This document shows, in pieces, positions 11,961-23,891 of a stretch of DNA of 64,000 nt. Position numbers and translations under genes: made by a program. The stretch lies in the NCBI RefSeq assembly GCF_905475395.1, contig NC_058342.1, forward strand, positions 3,779,001-3,843,000. The letters run 5' to 3'. This DNA is from Chrysoperla carnea (Eukaryota; Arthropoda; Insecta; Neuroptera; Chrysopidae). Within the stretch, counting starts at the first letter, position 1; the number at the start of each line of letters is the position of its first letter. A model generated the notes under the pieces. That model did no database searches. It saw only the letters and a list, made by a program, of their open reading frames with translations, and was not told where the DNA came from.

Positions 11961-12941
11961 ATTTACAACATTTGGAGGCTGAGTGAAGCCGATTCTTTCG
12001 ATGTGCTCTGAATTGGGGCTTCGTTCAATCCGAGCTGCTCGAAGTTTAAATTTAGGCTGTCTTGTGAGTTGACATGAGCTACTTTAGGATTTGGATTGTT
12101 AAGGTTTTCATTCCTTTTCTTTTTCCTACATTCGTCCATTGTGTGACCTCGAAAGTGGCAAAAATCACACTTTTTGGGCGAGATCATAAAATTGTTTGAT
12201 GGTGGTGGATCACCAGAATGTTAAAAATTTTTATTGCGAAATTCCTTTGTATTGTGATTCTTTCTTTTACAAATTTTACAATATTTTTTATTTCTTTGAA
12301 TATTCGTTTGTAAAGAAGTTTTAAATTGATTTTGCAGAGAGACAAAAGACTATTCTTCGCTGGCTATGCTTAAAGCTTCATTAACTGACATAAAAGTTTT
12401 ATGCTTTAAAATATTAGAAATTTCTGACTTACAGTGATGTGTAAACCTACGTAAAGCCATTTCATTTATTAAAGCTAATTTGCCCACTGACATTGAATTC
12501 GAAATTGTACTTTCTTTGATTTTTTTAATGATTCGTGAGTTTAAATGCTTAATACGCAAGAAAAATTCTTTTACGGTTTCGTTTGGCTTTTGTCTACAAG
12601 TTTCTAATTGTTCTTGTAAATACGTAAGGCTTTCAGTTATTTGAAATACTTGTTTTAATTTGATTTCAAATCTGTGAAAGTAATTATTTCGGAAGCATTT
12701 ATTTTATTTTTAACTTCCGATGAAACTTTTGAAAATATTAAGGCTGTGAGTGTCGTTTTTTTATTTTCTTTTGCTATGAAGAAAATTAGATAATTCTGAA
12801 GTATTTCCGTTAAATTATGTGATCATTTGTGCGAAGAAAGTAATTGGGATACTTCCCCTTGGTTGTGTGGTATCATCATCATCAGATAAATCAGGAGACA
12901 TGATTTCTGGATCAGGATTTTGTGAATCAGCGAGACTCATG
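11961..12941 (-). pseudogene. gag: Errantivirus gag, decayed
   Basis: A plausible Gag start on the minus strand at 12941 (MSLADSQNPDPEIM, then an acidic run) is interrupted by a stop near 12810. A helical capsid-like segment lies at 12559-12350. Two CCHC-like zinc knuckles follow: a damaged one (CKICKRKNHNTKEF) and a good one (CDFCHFRGHTMDEC, near 12160). Stops separate the parts. The zinc knuckles bind the RNA genome in working copies. Confidence 0.65.
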
Positions 12942-13148
12942 ATTTTTGATAATGAGGATAGGATAATTATAGAAGCAAAAAGAAATCAATTCGCCTGCCT
13001 TATTGGTTTAATCTTAACTAGTCCAGTGGAGAATCTATAAACTCTTGGTAGATGATATTAATTCTGCTTCAGTTGATTTGGTTCAAAGATATCCAAAATT
13101 TGTACCAAGCTGCTAGTTGTTACACCGTCTTGACCTGGGATTCCGGAT

Positions 13149-13166
13149 ATCCTGGCAGGATCGCCA
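13149..13166 (-). promoter_or_regulatory. Primer binding site of the errantivirus
   Basis: TGGCGATCCTGCCAGGAT on the minus strand, four bases after the 5' LTR end. It starts with TGG as expected for pairing to a tRNA CCA end. I do not assign the tRNA. Confidence 0.6.
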
Positions 13167-13170
13167 ATTT

Positions 13171-13627
13171 TGTCGCGTATACTATACTTCGATGATTAAT
13201 TTCCAATAACTTTTGCCCGAATTCTAATACTCGAGAACGACTCGGCAATCTTGTTAAAAAGATGGAAGGATCGCCACTTAGTTTTTTCGACAAACGTAAG
13301 AAACGGACCTCTTATTTAATCGTAAATTTCGATTACCATTTTTACCGTCGACAATTTATTTTCGGTGTCCTTAATAATGCGCGTCGATTTATTAATAATT
13401 ATTCTGTCTAAAAGCGTCTGTATGTTTTGTTGAAATAATGAATAATTATTTTACACAATAATAATTTTTTGATTTATTAAAACAAAATTAAACCGATTAC
13501 TAAAATAATACAATAAAAATGCAATGACAAAATTTGAACTTGACAAAACTTAATTAGAACTTACTAATTTTTTTTTTTTTTTTGGGTGTTTTATTTGAAG
13601 AGGATGTGTTATTTCCGATAATTCACA
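13171..13627 (-). repeat. Errantivirus 5' LTR (internally deleted)
   Basis: 457 bases, TGTGAATTATCGG...GACA on the minus strand, matching 5768-6362 over most of its length but shorter. A poly-T run at 13569-13583 marks the likely deletion point. Confidence 0.8.
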
Positions 13628-13954
13628 TTCCTCCGCCATTAGAGAAGTTAGTTTCCAAGTTTTTAAAGTTGTATTGGTCGGATTGATCGTCGGCCTGTTA
13701 TACTTCAGCTAGAAGTTGATCTTCTGCGATTATTTATTAGCAAGTTTCTGTTTTGGGTTCGTTACTTCTGATGATATCGGTTGTACTTGGTTGTGCTTGT
13801 TTACACCAAAAAGACAATTATAAAAATTGAATGTGTCTCCATTGACGCCTTTTTTACATGGAATGAGACAATTAAATAATATTGATAATCATTTGATTAA
13901 TGTTTATAAGAATATTTATACATACACACACACATACATATATATATTCTTTAT
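13628..13954 (-). mobile_element. Second errantivirus env tail beyond the 5' LTR, plus microsatellite
   Basis: 13628-13905 repeats the env 3' end and polypurine region found at 6363-6660 (CCTCCGCCATTAGAGAAG, GATTGATCGTCGGCCTG) in the same orientation. The 13171-13627 LTR therefore once served as the 3' LTR of another copy. It is followed by a (CA)n/(TA)n tract to about 13954. Several small deletions are visible. Confidence 0.75.
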
Positions 13955-14425
13955 TCAGAAATGAAAGTCAATGAAAGTCAATAATAAAAATAAAAATACA
14001 TGTATAGTAGGACAATCTAATATAAAAATTTTTAATAATATACTAAATTTCAAATCACTAAGAGAAGTCTTTCGGACTGTATGCATTGATTTTCAACAGA
14101 AGCGTTCTCAGTTTATTTTTCAAATTCGTTCTTTTGGATTCAATAATGTCTTTAAGTAGATTATTAAAAATTCCTATAATCGAGATATAGGGTCCATTAA
14201 ACATTTTTGTTGTCTGGCCTTGATTGATTTTGAACAGACTTTTCACCCGTGTGGTATGTGTATGTTTATCCAGATTTTCTGAAAAATGCTCTGAGTATTT
14301 TCTCATGAAGATTGCACATTCAAAGACATATATATCGTAAAGCGTTAGTATGTGTAGGCCCTTGAATAATAGTTTCCATCAAGTTCTGGGGCCCACATTC
14401 ATTATAGCTCTAACAGCGCGCTTTT
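13955..14425 (-). pseudogene. LINE reverse transcriptase C-terminal fragment
   Basis: The minus-strand frame from about 14425 to 14058 carries the C-terminal hallmark of many insect non-LTR elements (KRAVRAIMNVGP, then LTLYDIYVFECAIFMRK and HTHTTR). A stop follows the first block. The 3' end at about 13955 abuts the microsatellite. It joins the upstream reverse transcriptase fragment abruptly at about 14425, where most of the palm and thumb is missing, so this is either an internal deletion or a second LINE family. Confidence 0.6.
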
Positions 14426-14829
14426 TAATTAAAAATTTTTACTGTAGATTGTTGAGTCCAATATAGACCTTGAATGATTCGAATGTCTTTACTGTCTATA
14501 TTCATTCCTTGAAGAATTTCAATAAGTTTAGCGTGGTAGACTTTATCTAAAGCTTTCGTGAGGTCTAAGAAGCATAAATATAGGTCGCTGTTAACTTCCA
14601 TGGAGCGTTCCATTAATAAACGAAGTGTAAAAAGGGTGCTGTCTATATTCCTTCCTTGTTCCCTTTTTCGTTACAAATCCAAACTGTTCGGGTCCTATTT
14701 CGGTGTTTAATTTTTTCTGCATACGGTTTGAAATAATTTTTGTCAGGATCTTAATTACATCATTGATCAGGCTAATTGGCCTAAATTGATCACATTTGTT
14801 TGCTTTAGCATTCTTTGGGATCATAATGC
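14425..14829 (-). pseudogene. LINE reverse transcriptase fragment, left of the Gypsy insertion
   Basis: Minus-strand frames show the non-LTR reverse transcriptase signature (ANKCDQFRPISLINDVIKI, then EQFGFV) and, after a frameshift, FLDLTKALDKVYHAKL. The sequence stops at 14829, exactly where the Gypsy LTR begins, and the adjoining LINE piece resumes at 37961 across the element. The duplicated ATGC at both edges shows these were once contiguous. Confidence 0.8.
14826..14829. repeat. Target duplication ATGC, left copy
   Basis: ATGC directly before the LTR TG at 14830. The matching copy is 37961-37964 directly after the LTR CA at 37960. Confidence 0.8.
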
Positions 14830-15681
14830 TGAAGCAAAAAATTAAAAAGAAGAGAGTTACCCTTGATGGGGGTACTAGAAAAGAGAATATCCAACTTGGA
14901 TTGCGAAGTTAAGAAATGTGCTAGGCCCACCCATACAGTTTTTGGGGATAATTGTTCTTTTAGAGCCACCCTGATATTCCAAAACCGACAGGTCCAGAGA
15001 AAAATGATCGTAACTGGAAGGAATGTTTAGTGCCAAAAAGCAAAGGCTTCATACTTTACTTTCCGAAATGTTACCGTGTGGATTTAAATCTCACATCTAC
15101 AAAAACAAATATCCAAAAAGGGAAGAGTTAAATACAATATCATAAGATAATTATAAACTTGAAAAGTATTTTATGTAAACCATAATCAATTACAAAAGTA
15201 TTAATAAAGTATACAAATTCAACACATTAAGTGTTTACTGAATAACAATTTACAAATTCTAAGTCACTTTAATCTAGAAAAATTAAATAAATTTATATTA
15301 AATGTTTAAAAGGATGCATAACAAAGTGAAATTAAAACATTTCAAACTGTAACCCCAAAACCCAATCATTAGAATAAATCAAAACATACCAGATCATTTT
15401 TATAAAAATACCTCAGCTCGCTCACATATTGTTTAAAATACGCCACGTGCAAATAACTTAAAGGTTATACAGAATCTAAGATCCATTATCGTTACTATTT
15501 TTGTTTAATCAGTTCAGTACGAGAGCCCAAGTAGAAAGAGGCCTCCTATCAATATTCAAACAAATACGTTAGGAATTACTCCGCGCTCTGATCAATCTCC
15601 GCATAAGAAATAGATCCATTAATTTATATAATATGTTGTGTTCGTAATTTATGTACACTAACTAACATAAATTACGGAACA
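14830..15681 (-). repeat. Gypsy 3' LTR
   Basis: 852 bases, nearly identical to 37118-37960. Against the other LTR it has a short extra block near 14893-14906 (ttggattgcgaagt region). The minus-strand polypurine tract CTTGGGGAA lies just inside at about 15682-15690. Confidence 0.9.
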
Positions 15682-18600
15682 TTCCCCAAGAGTCAGGAAA
15701 AAAAAAATTTATTTTTGAGAAAAAAAAAATTTTTTTTAAAAGTAACCACCCCAAGTTTAAAGAAAGCAAGAAATCCACCCCAAATTAATCATTCAAACGA
15801 TATGCATCCATTTTCACATTTTGTTTTATTAAGTATAAACTATAAATTTAAGAAAGAAGAAAGGAAATTATATTAATGATTAACATAATCATAGATAATT
15901 TCAATTAGAATCTATAATATAATTTAAATCACCAGTTGATTTATTCAAATCACAAATTTAAGAAAAATTTTTAACCTTCCATAAAGAATTTTTAAGCTTT
16001 AACAAAAACATTACTACCTTTCAACTATCTTATCAAAATTTCTTAATAAAATATTTCAACTTTCAACTATACTTATAAAGAAATTTGTTAATAAATCATT
16101 TCTAACTTTTAATTATACTTGTAAACAAATTTCTTAATAATTTATTTTAATTTTTAACTATATATGTAAAAAATTTTTAATAAATTATTTTAATTTTTAA
16201 CTATATTTGTAAACATCTTCTTAATAAATTATTTCTAACTTTAATTATACTTGTAAAGAAATTTCTTAACAAATTATTTTATTTTTTAACTATATATGTA
16301 AAAATTTTCTTAATAAATTATTTTAACTCTTAACTATATATGTAAAAGTTTTTCTTTATAGATTGTTTTAATCTTTTAACTATATATGTAAAAATTTTCT
16401 TAATAAATATTTTAATTTTTAACTATATATGTAAAAATTTTCTTAATAAATTATTTTAATCTTTAACTATATATGTAAAAATTTTCTTAATAAATATTTT
16501 AATTTTTAACTATATATGTAACAATGTTCTTAATAAACTATTTCAATTTTTAACTATATATGTAAAAATTTTCTTAATAAATTACTTTTAACTATATTTG
16601 TAAAAAATTTCTTTATAAATACTTTAACTTTTAACTATACTTGTAAAGAAATTCCTCAATAAATTATTTTCACATTAACTATATATGTAAAAATTTTCTA
16701 AATAAATTATTTTAATTTTTAACTATATATGTAAAAATTTTCTCAATAAATTATTTTAATTTTTAACCATACTTGCAAAAAAAAAATACAACATGAAAAC
16801 GATATTATCAACATTTACAAAGACAAAGAAAAAAAACAAATTACACTTCTATGTCTTCATCAAACCTGATTTACAATTTTAATAATAAAATTCAAAAAAA
16901 TTTTGATTTAAAATTACAGAATGTGTTGAATTCCTTTTTTGCCATATACAAACTTACTTAACAAAGAAAAACTTAAATTATTGTACTCGTTAAATAATCA
17001 TTTATTGTTGTATTTAAAATTTAGATTAGGAGTTAATTCGCACCACTACATTAAACCATATTCATGCCAATTCGCTCTTCACATATAATGCTGATGCAAA
17101 TAAAATTCCAGAGTACACCTGTTAATAGCACTTAGAAAATCATACACTAGGCAAATTACAAATTAATGTGTCCATCACCATACCATACATGAAGATACCA
17201 TATGTCAAGTTTTAAATATAAGTAATTAAACATTCAAAATGTTTTTAATGCTCAGGCAAAACAGTTATAAGCAATGTTATATCGATTGCATAAAAATTGA
17301 CGCCAACATCCAATTATGAATACACATACGTATTATCGTCATAAAGTTGTTTATTGTGAAAAAGAAATATACAAAATCTTCCATCGAATTTTGTGTTTCC
17401 AAATATAATTATGCATTATCACATTTTGTAAAACTTAATAGTCCATCTCCATAAACAAACATAACTTGTGCCATAAGCGTATGAAATTTCAATTCGTTAT
17501 CTATAACAGTATGTACTTTCAGATTTCTGTATTATCGACAACCATATTTGTGTCAATGTTATTTAAGAATAATCAGGTGATGTTAAATACAACACAGTTT
17601 TTTTGAAAAATTAGATGATTTAGTTATTTGTTATTAAAGTATAATTATTAGAGTGTGAAAATTTAAAGGAACATAAATTCGGTCAAGTCCTTTCAATTCT
17701 TTGGATGAAAATTATTTTATTCATTTGGCTACTACTAAAGTGTATTAAAATTATAAACATTGTATTCGTTCAAATACACCAACGCATACAAAAATATTTT
17801 TTTTTAAGAAACGGTAAGTTCCAAGAAAAAGAAAAAGACTTGATTTTTATAATAAGTTTTTACATTATGCAATAAACCCATTTAATTTGTAGGAATTCAA
17901 CAAAAGGAAAAAATCAAAATTAAAAAAAAATTATATATACTAGATGTTATGCGAATTTTCCGCTCATTCTACTAGGAACATAAACAATTTATCTAAATAA
18001 ACTTTTACTCTAACAAACAAAAGTTTTTTCTTTTTTTTTAAAAAGAAAAATACATTCGCGGTAATAGGCAAAATTTCGTCAGATAATATTTAACCAAAAG
18101 ATAATATTACGGATCTATATGGAAAATTCTAGTATAATATATTATAAGTCACCAATTATTAGAAAATATAACAATAATCATCAAATAAATTATAATTGCT
18201 GATAGGTAATGATTTAAAGAATTTAATATTTATTGTTTGTAATATACGTTTTATAAGTTGTTAAATAATTATTTTTATTTCAGTTTTAGGTTATGTTTAT
18301 GATAATTTACTTCATATACACAATTGTGAGTGCATAATTCACAATAGCCTCCAAATTCATTAGTATTATAATCAGAAAAGAAGAAAAAGAAAAAAAATTA
18401 CTAAAATCACAAAGGATATATAAAAATTATGCACACAGCAAATTTAATCAGGAACCAATGATGAAACATGGTATAAATTTTAAGAAAAAATTAAAGTTTG
18501 AAAAATTTTAATATTAAATAATAAAATAATACTAACTTCACCCAACCAGACGATCCAAATTGTCATTAAGAATAAAGTAATTTATAAATAGCTCAATAAG

Positions 18601-18683
18601 TTTTCATTAATTTACAATCTTGATGTACCAGTTTCTTTTTCAGATATATATCGTTAAATATTAGTGTCCTCACGATAATGTAA
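15682..18683. other. Long noncoding 3' region of the Gypsy element
   Basis: About 3 kb between the integrase stop and the 3' LTR, very A+T-rich. It contains the minisatellite at about 16010-16790. I find no frame resembling an env or other gene in the rest. Confidence 0.6.
16010..16790. repeat. A+T-rich minisatellite, about 37-45 bp period
   Basis: About 18 diverged units built on TTTTAACTATATATGTAAAA followed by TTTTCTTAATAAATTA. Units vary in length and sequence. Confidence 0.9.
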
Positions 18684-19759
18684 TTATCTAGAACTATGAT
18701 TGACAGGTTTAACATGCGTAATATGACATTTTTTCATTTCGTTTGTATTAATATGTTTTACTTGTACAGAAGACGGTGTATTAAACTTTGTAATCATATA
18801 TGGACCCGAAAACCTAACAGCGAATTTTTTATCAGTATCAAAGGTCGAAGATGGTTCCATGTTTTTAATCATAACAGTATCACCTATTTTTAAATTTGAT
18901 TGAAGAGGATAATCTTTATATTTCTTTAGAGCTTTTACGTTCGCGGCATGAATCGCGACCTTCGCATCATCAATCGAAAAATCCTTTTCAGCTAAATTAA
19001 TACTATACGCTAAATCGAAAGGAGTTTTCAATTCTCTACCCAGAAAAACTTTTGCTGGTGTCATATCAATAGAAGAATGGTACGTACGGTTGTAGTTAAA
19101 AGTAATAGACTTCAATAATTCTGACCAATACTTATGATTTAAATCTTCCATTTTTAAAACAGCGGATAAGTTTATTTTAATATTTCTATTAACGCGTTCG
19201 GAAAGATTACTTTGGGCGTTGTATGGTGAAATGAATACCGGTCGTACAGCGCATTTCATTAGGTAATCATTGTATAAATTTGACCTAAAATTCGGAGCGT
19301 TATCAGAAATAACAAAATCCACGTAACCATACTGACAAAATATATTTTTTAAATTTTAACTGTTACAGCCGCCGTAGCCCTACGAGTAGGAATTGTAATT
19401 AAGAATTTGGAAAATCCGTCCATCGCTACAAAAATGTATTTAAAATTTTCCACGGAATTTATTAACGGACCAATATAATCGATGTACAAATGCGTCCAAA
19501 CATTTTCTGGGGATATATATGTTGGTTTAACGAGCATTGATTTATTGTGTGGTTTCATGATCGCACAGATTTCGCATTTATTAACAAAATCTTTAACCAA
19601 CTGAAATAGATTTTTACACCAGAATCTTTTGGCTATATCTCTGTACAGTTTCGTAATACCGGAATGAGATAGATTAAGAAAATACTGAAGTGTATAATTT
19701 AAAAAATTTTCGGGAAGAACTATTCTTTTCACACGATTTTTACCCACGAATTTACACAA
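18684..19759 (-). pseudogene. Gypsy integrase, one frameshift
   Basis: 19759-19349 carries the HHCC zinc-binding domain (LSHSGITKLYRDIAKRFW...CEICAIM) and the first catalytic Asp (LYIDYIGPL). 19322-18684 carries the second Asp (FVISDNAPNF), the Glu (NLSERVNRNI) and a C-terminal domain (RFSGPYMITKF). A single indel in the A/T run near 19345 separates them, and otherwise the frame is clean. This is Pol's C-terminal part and should be read with the upstream reverse transcriptase. Confidence 0.85.
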
Positions 19760-19831
19760 AAGACCATTCCGAATAAAGAAATCTTTGACACTTAAACCCG
19801 ACTCGATGTCACGGTAAATGAATTTACAATA

Positions 19832-21755
19832 TTACGAATTTTTCTGTGATTCTCGTAGAGATAAATAGCCTTGCGGTTCCGCGTGAATAATATTAGATAA
19901 TAACAGTTTAGACTCCGAAATATGAACTTTTTTTAAATTATCAAGTATAGTATCTTTCTCGTTTTGTTCGAACATACGCGACAAAGTATCTGCTATAACA
20001 TTATCTTTTCCACGAATATGTACTATAAAAAATTTAAATCTACTCAATTGTAAAATCCATCTACTGAGTTTATTAAAGGTTTGTGGTGTTTTAAAGAGCC
20101 AAACTAAGGCTGAACAATCAGTTTCTAACGAAAATTCCCTGTCCAACAGGTAATCTTTAAAATGCGCTAGGGCCTTGACCACCGCGAGTAATTCCAATTC
20201 GTGCGCACTGTAGCGAATTTCCGCTCCTTGTAATTTCTTTGAAAAATATTCTAAAGGATGTCTACCGTCCACAAAATCTTGCGACAAGGTTGCCGATATA
20301 CCGAAAGGAGAAGCATCAGTAGTAACAATAAAACGTAAATTAAAATCTGGGAAACGTAATAAAGGGGGAGATATTAAAGCTTTTTTAAGTTGTTGAAAGG
20401 CTGTATGATGATTTTGATCGATCTTGAACTTTTCGTTTTTCTTTTTAAGAGTATTAAAGGGATTAACAATAGAGCTAAAGTTTGGAATAAACTTAGCATA
20501 AAAAGCGCACATACCCACGAACTTTTGCACTTCTTTAAGGTTTCTAGGAAAAGGTAGGGTATTTATCGCTGCACATTTTTCTGGATCAGGTACTTTTCCC
20601 ATATTACTGACAACATGCCCTAAAAGTCTTAAGCGTGTCATACATAAACGAAGTTTTTTAGGATTAATTGTTAGATTTAGTTCCTGGAAACGTTTAAACA
20701 CTCTTGACAATTGAGAAATATGCTCATCCAAGTTATCTGAGTAAATAATCAAGTCATCGTAATACTGCAAGAAAAAACTTCCGGAAGTCAGAAAATTCAC
20801 GTAATAAGTACCTATTAAGAGCTTGAGAGGAATTTACCATACCAAAAGGGACCACATTAAAGCGATACTGGCCAAAAGGAGTTACAATAGCAGCAATATC
20901 GCGAGACTCCGGAGCTAAGGAAATTTGATAGAAGCTACTACTCATGTCGAGACTTGAATAATACCTAGACGAACTCAAGGAATCAAAGATAGAGTTCATT
21001 TTCACTCCCGTAAGTGGATCAAACTGTATTTTAGGGTTCACGAACCTATAATCGGCACATAAACGAACACCACTTTGTTTTGGAACGAAAAATACCGGTG
21101 TTCCCCAAGGAGAAATACATGGAGAAAGAATTTTCCAATCCACTAACTCTTGAATATGTGCCTCCAAAAGTTGCATTTTATCTTTAGGTAAATAGTATGG
21201 AGATTTTCGTAGAGGTTCGCTATCTTTTAGAATTAATTTATATTCAAAATTGCGAGCTAAACCTGGTTTACTAGATAAAACAGATGAAAACATAGATAAA
21301 ACCTTATTTAAGCGGTTAGTTTGAGATTGTGATAACACCGCTTGAACCTCTGAAATTAGATTACATAATTTTGAATCACTTTTATAAGATACAAATGGAA
21401 CTTCAAGATCTGAATCAAATTGAAATTTGATTCTTGAGGTCGCAAAATTAATTAAAATACCCGTGCGAGTAAGAGTTTCAGATCCTATAATGACAGGAAA
21501 AGGGATACTATCCGCAATTAAAAAGGTAGATTTCCAAGAAAAATAGCCCAATTTAAACGATAATTTACAAGCTTGCTTAAATTGCATAAAGTTAGAACCC
21601 GGTAACGTTGCCGTATACGAAACAGTTTCGAAATTAATTTTTATTGTTTTGTGTAAAGAATTGACTGCTTGTCGTGAAATAATATTACATGTGCTACCTG
21701 AACCCAGAAGAGATAATAAAGAGATACAAGAAAAATTAAGATAAACCAATGGCAA
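19832..21755 (-). pseudogene. Gypsy protease, reverse transcriptase and RNase H, frameshifted
   Basis: 21755-20754 contains the protease (LLGSGSTCNIIS, where the usual catalytic Asp is replaced by Gly) and the first half of the reverse transcriptase (VRLCADYRFVN, YSSLDMSSSFYQI, VVPFGMVNSSQA). 20800-19832 continues in another frame with the catalytic YYDDLIIY, connection (LLGHVVSNMGKVPDPEKC) and RNase H (VTTDASPFGISATL...LLAVVKALAHFKDYL, then GKDNVIADTLSR). The break is near 20790. The Asp loss and the frameshift make the copy inactive. Confidence 0.85.
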
Positions 21756-21784
21756 ATGTATAGAAAGATTAGGGAAGTTAGAAT

Positions 21785-22412
21785 TTAGTTTTTTGAATTA
21801 CTCGAACTATTCTTTGGTAAAGGTTGAGACTCAATTTCTGTAGATGCTACTGAAGTTTGTCGCCTTTGAGGCCTTGTAGGGCAATCTGAAATATGATGAT
21901 CAGACGCTTTACAATACGCACAGTTAGTGAAGTTAATACAAGGATGATTTAAATTAGACACTGATGGACTATTTGAAAAATTTGCAGCCTGTGTAATAGT
22001 ATTTCTATGATTACTAGTTGAAGCATTCATATCATAACGATTTGTAGATGATCGAAAACTAGTACTTGGCAAAACAGTCGAATAGGAAGCAACACGGTTT
22101 TGTATTTGTTCGATTTTCAAAGCAAAAGAATCTAAATTTTCGAAATTACGTGGCATATCCATAGTTTTAACTAAATCATATGTCTGCGAATTTACATGAG
22201 AAAATATAATGCTAATTATTTCTTCTTGCGGAAAAAACAGACAAATTACTCTAGCATATTTACGAATGGAAAGACAAAAATTGTAAAATTTTTCATTTAA
22301 TCTCTGTGTTCGTCGCACAAAACGGTCTACTAAATTTGAATTTCCGGATAAGGGATACAAGCTATTAGACTATTTGGGATTATATTCCAAGGCAAACTTT
22401 GTACAATACATT
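21785..22412 (-). pseudogene. gag: Gypsy gag, C-terminal half left of Polinton B
   Basis: A Gag segment with a helical capsid-like part and a CCHC zinc knuckle (CAYCKASDHHISDC) near its end. It is severed at 22412 by Polinton B, and the upstream half lies at 36198-36671. Across the duplicated hexamer CAGACC the two halves share reading frame, so the insertion hit an open gag. Confidence 0.8.
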
Positions 22413-22418
22413 CAGACC
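22413..22418. repeat. Target duplication CAGACC, left copy of Polinton B
   Basis: CAGACC immediately before the terminal AG of the left TIR. The identical hexamer follows the terminal CT of the right TIR at 36192-36197. Six bases is the normal Polinton duplication. Confidence 0.9.
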
Positions 22419-23740
22419 AGTAGAAGAGTCATGTATGTTCTGGCGCAAAAGAATGGTACACTTTTCAAAAAAGGGCAAACCTAGGTGAATGTTGGAAACC
22501 TCGGAAGTTGGAGGGGATAGATGACGTCATTGACCAATAGTAGCGCTGTAAAAATCAAGATGGCGTTGGGAGGGGTGGTGGGGCGTGGCTGACAGAGCGT
22601 TAGTGTGTTTCTTGGCGGAAGTGGGGCTTAAAGTGGTGGGCGTGGTTTTGGAAGTGGGGGTTAAAGGGGGCGGGAATTGGACGTTAGATGAGATAATCGA
22701 GCCCACTTTCAATAGTAAATCAAGATGGCGTCGGGAGGTGTGGTGTTGGGGAATAATGGCTGCCTAAGCATTGATGACGTCATTGGCTTTGACCAATAGT
22801 AGCACTGTAAAAATCAAGATGGCGTCGGGAGGTGTGGTTGAATTGGTGGGGAGGAATGGCTGCCTAAGCATAAACGGGAAATTACCAGGTGACGTCATTG
22901 GCTTTGACCAATAGTGGCGCTTGACGGAGAGTGAACGGGGGGCGGGACGTTGACATTAGTCAGCAATTTTCAAGAATATGTTAATTTGACCTTGAAAAAT
23001 ATTGTAATTTGACACTTTAAATATACATGATAAAATTCAAGATACGTGACCGGATGTTAATATTTTTTTTTTTTTATGATTAAGCAATGTAATATGACAC
23101 TTGAAATTTACATAATAAAAATACATGTTCAAACTTGTTTGAATGGACTTTGATCTTAAAATAATTTTACACGTGTCAGCAATTTTCAAGAATATGTTAA
23201 TTTGACCTTGAAAAATATGATATCATCATCTTGTAACAAGTTCAAACTTGTTTGAAATAATTTTACACGTGACCGGATGCTAATATTTTTTTATGATTAA
23301 GCAATGTAATATGACACTTGAACGTGTTAGATAATAATTTGCAAATCTGAATTCCAAGAAAAGAATATTATGAGTCTGCAATTTTCAAGAATATGTTGAA
23401 ATAGATATCATCTAACCTTGAAAAATATTGTAATTTGACACTTTAAATATACATGATAAAATTCAAGATACGTGACCGGATGTTAATATTTTTTTTTTTA
23501 TTGAGTCAGCAATATAATATGACACTTGAAATTTACATAATAAAAATACATGTTCAAACTTGTTTTGAATGGACTTTGATCTTAAAATAATTTTACACGT
23601 GTCAGCTATTCTCAAGAATATGTTGAAATAGATTTGACCTTGAAAAATATGATATCATCATCCTGCTACAAGTTCAAACTTGTTTGAATAAAAATACATG
23701 TTCAAACTTGTTTGAACATGTTTAAACTTGTTTGAATCGC
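22419..23740. repeat. Left terminal inverted repeat of Polinton B
   Basis: The outer G+C-rich segment (to about 22960) has TGACGTCA at 22522-22529, 22775-22782 and (as GTGACGTCA) 22890-22897, CAAGATGGCG repeats, GGGGCGTGGC and GGGCGGG. The inner segment is made of repeated blocks of about 230 bases with palindromes such as CAAACTTGTTTG and ACACGTGT. It pairs in inverse orientation with 34436-36191. Confidence 0.9.
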
Positions 23741-23825
23741 ATTAGATCTTAAAATAATTTTACACGTGTTATGAGATTAGATAATAATTTCTGCTGGTGG
23801 GGGATTTTTGGAGTGGTGGTAATCA

Positions 23826-23832
23826 TATAAAA
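23826..23832 (+). promoter_or_regulatory. TATA box for the gene at 23892
   Basis: TATAAAA in CATATAAAAAAGGCGCTC, 60 bases before the ATG and just inside the TIR. Confidence 0.55.
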
Positions 23833-23891
23833 AAGGCGCTCAACATTACGGTAATATCAGTTTTCATTAAATTTTCATAATATTAATCAAA

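Larger units (their letters stand above)
5768..13627 (-). mobile_element. Errantivirus (Ty3/Gypsy-type endogenous retrovirus with env), degraded
   Basis: An LTR element on the minus strand: 5' LTR 13171-13627, primer binding site 13149-13166, gag, protease, reverse transcriptase/RNase H, integrase, env, polypurine stretch (GGCGGAGGAA) and 3' LTR 5768-6362. The gene order and the presence of an env with a cleavage-like site and membrane anchor fit insect errantiviruses. Every gene carries stops or frameshifts, and the LTRs differ in length (457 against 595 bases), so it is old and inactive. No target duplication can be read because both sides run into other fragments of the same family. Confidence 0.85.
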
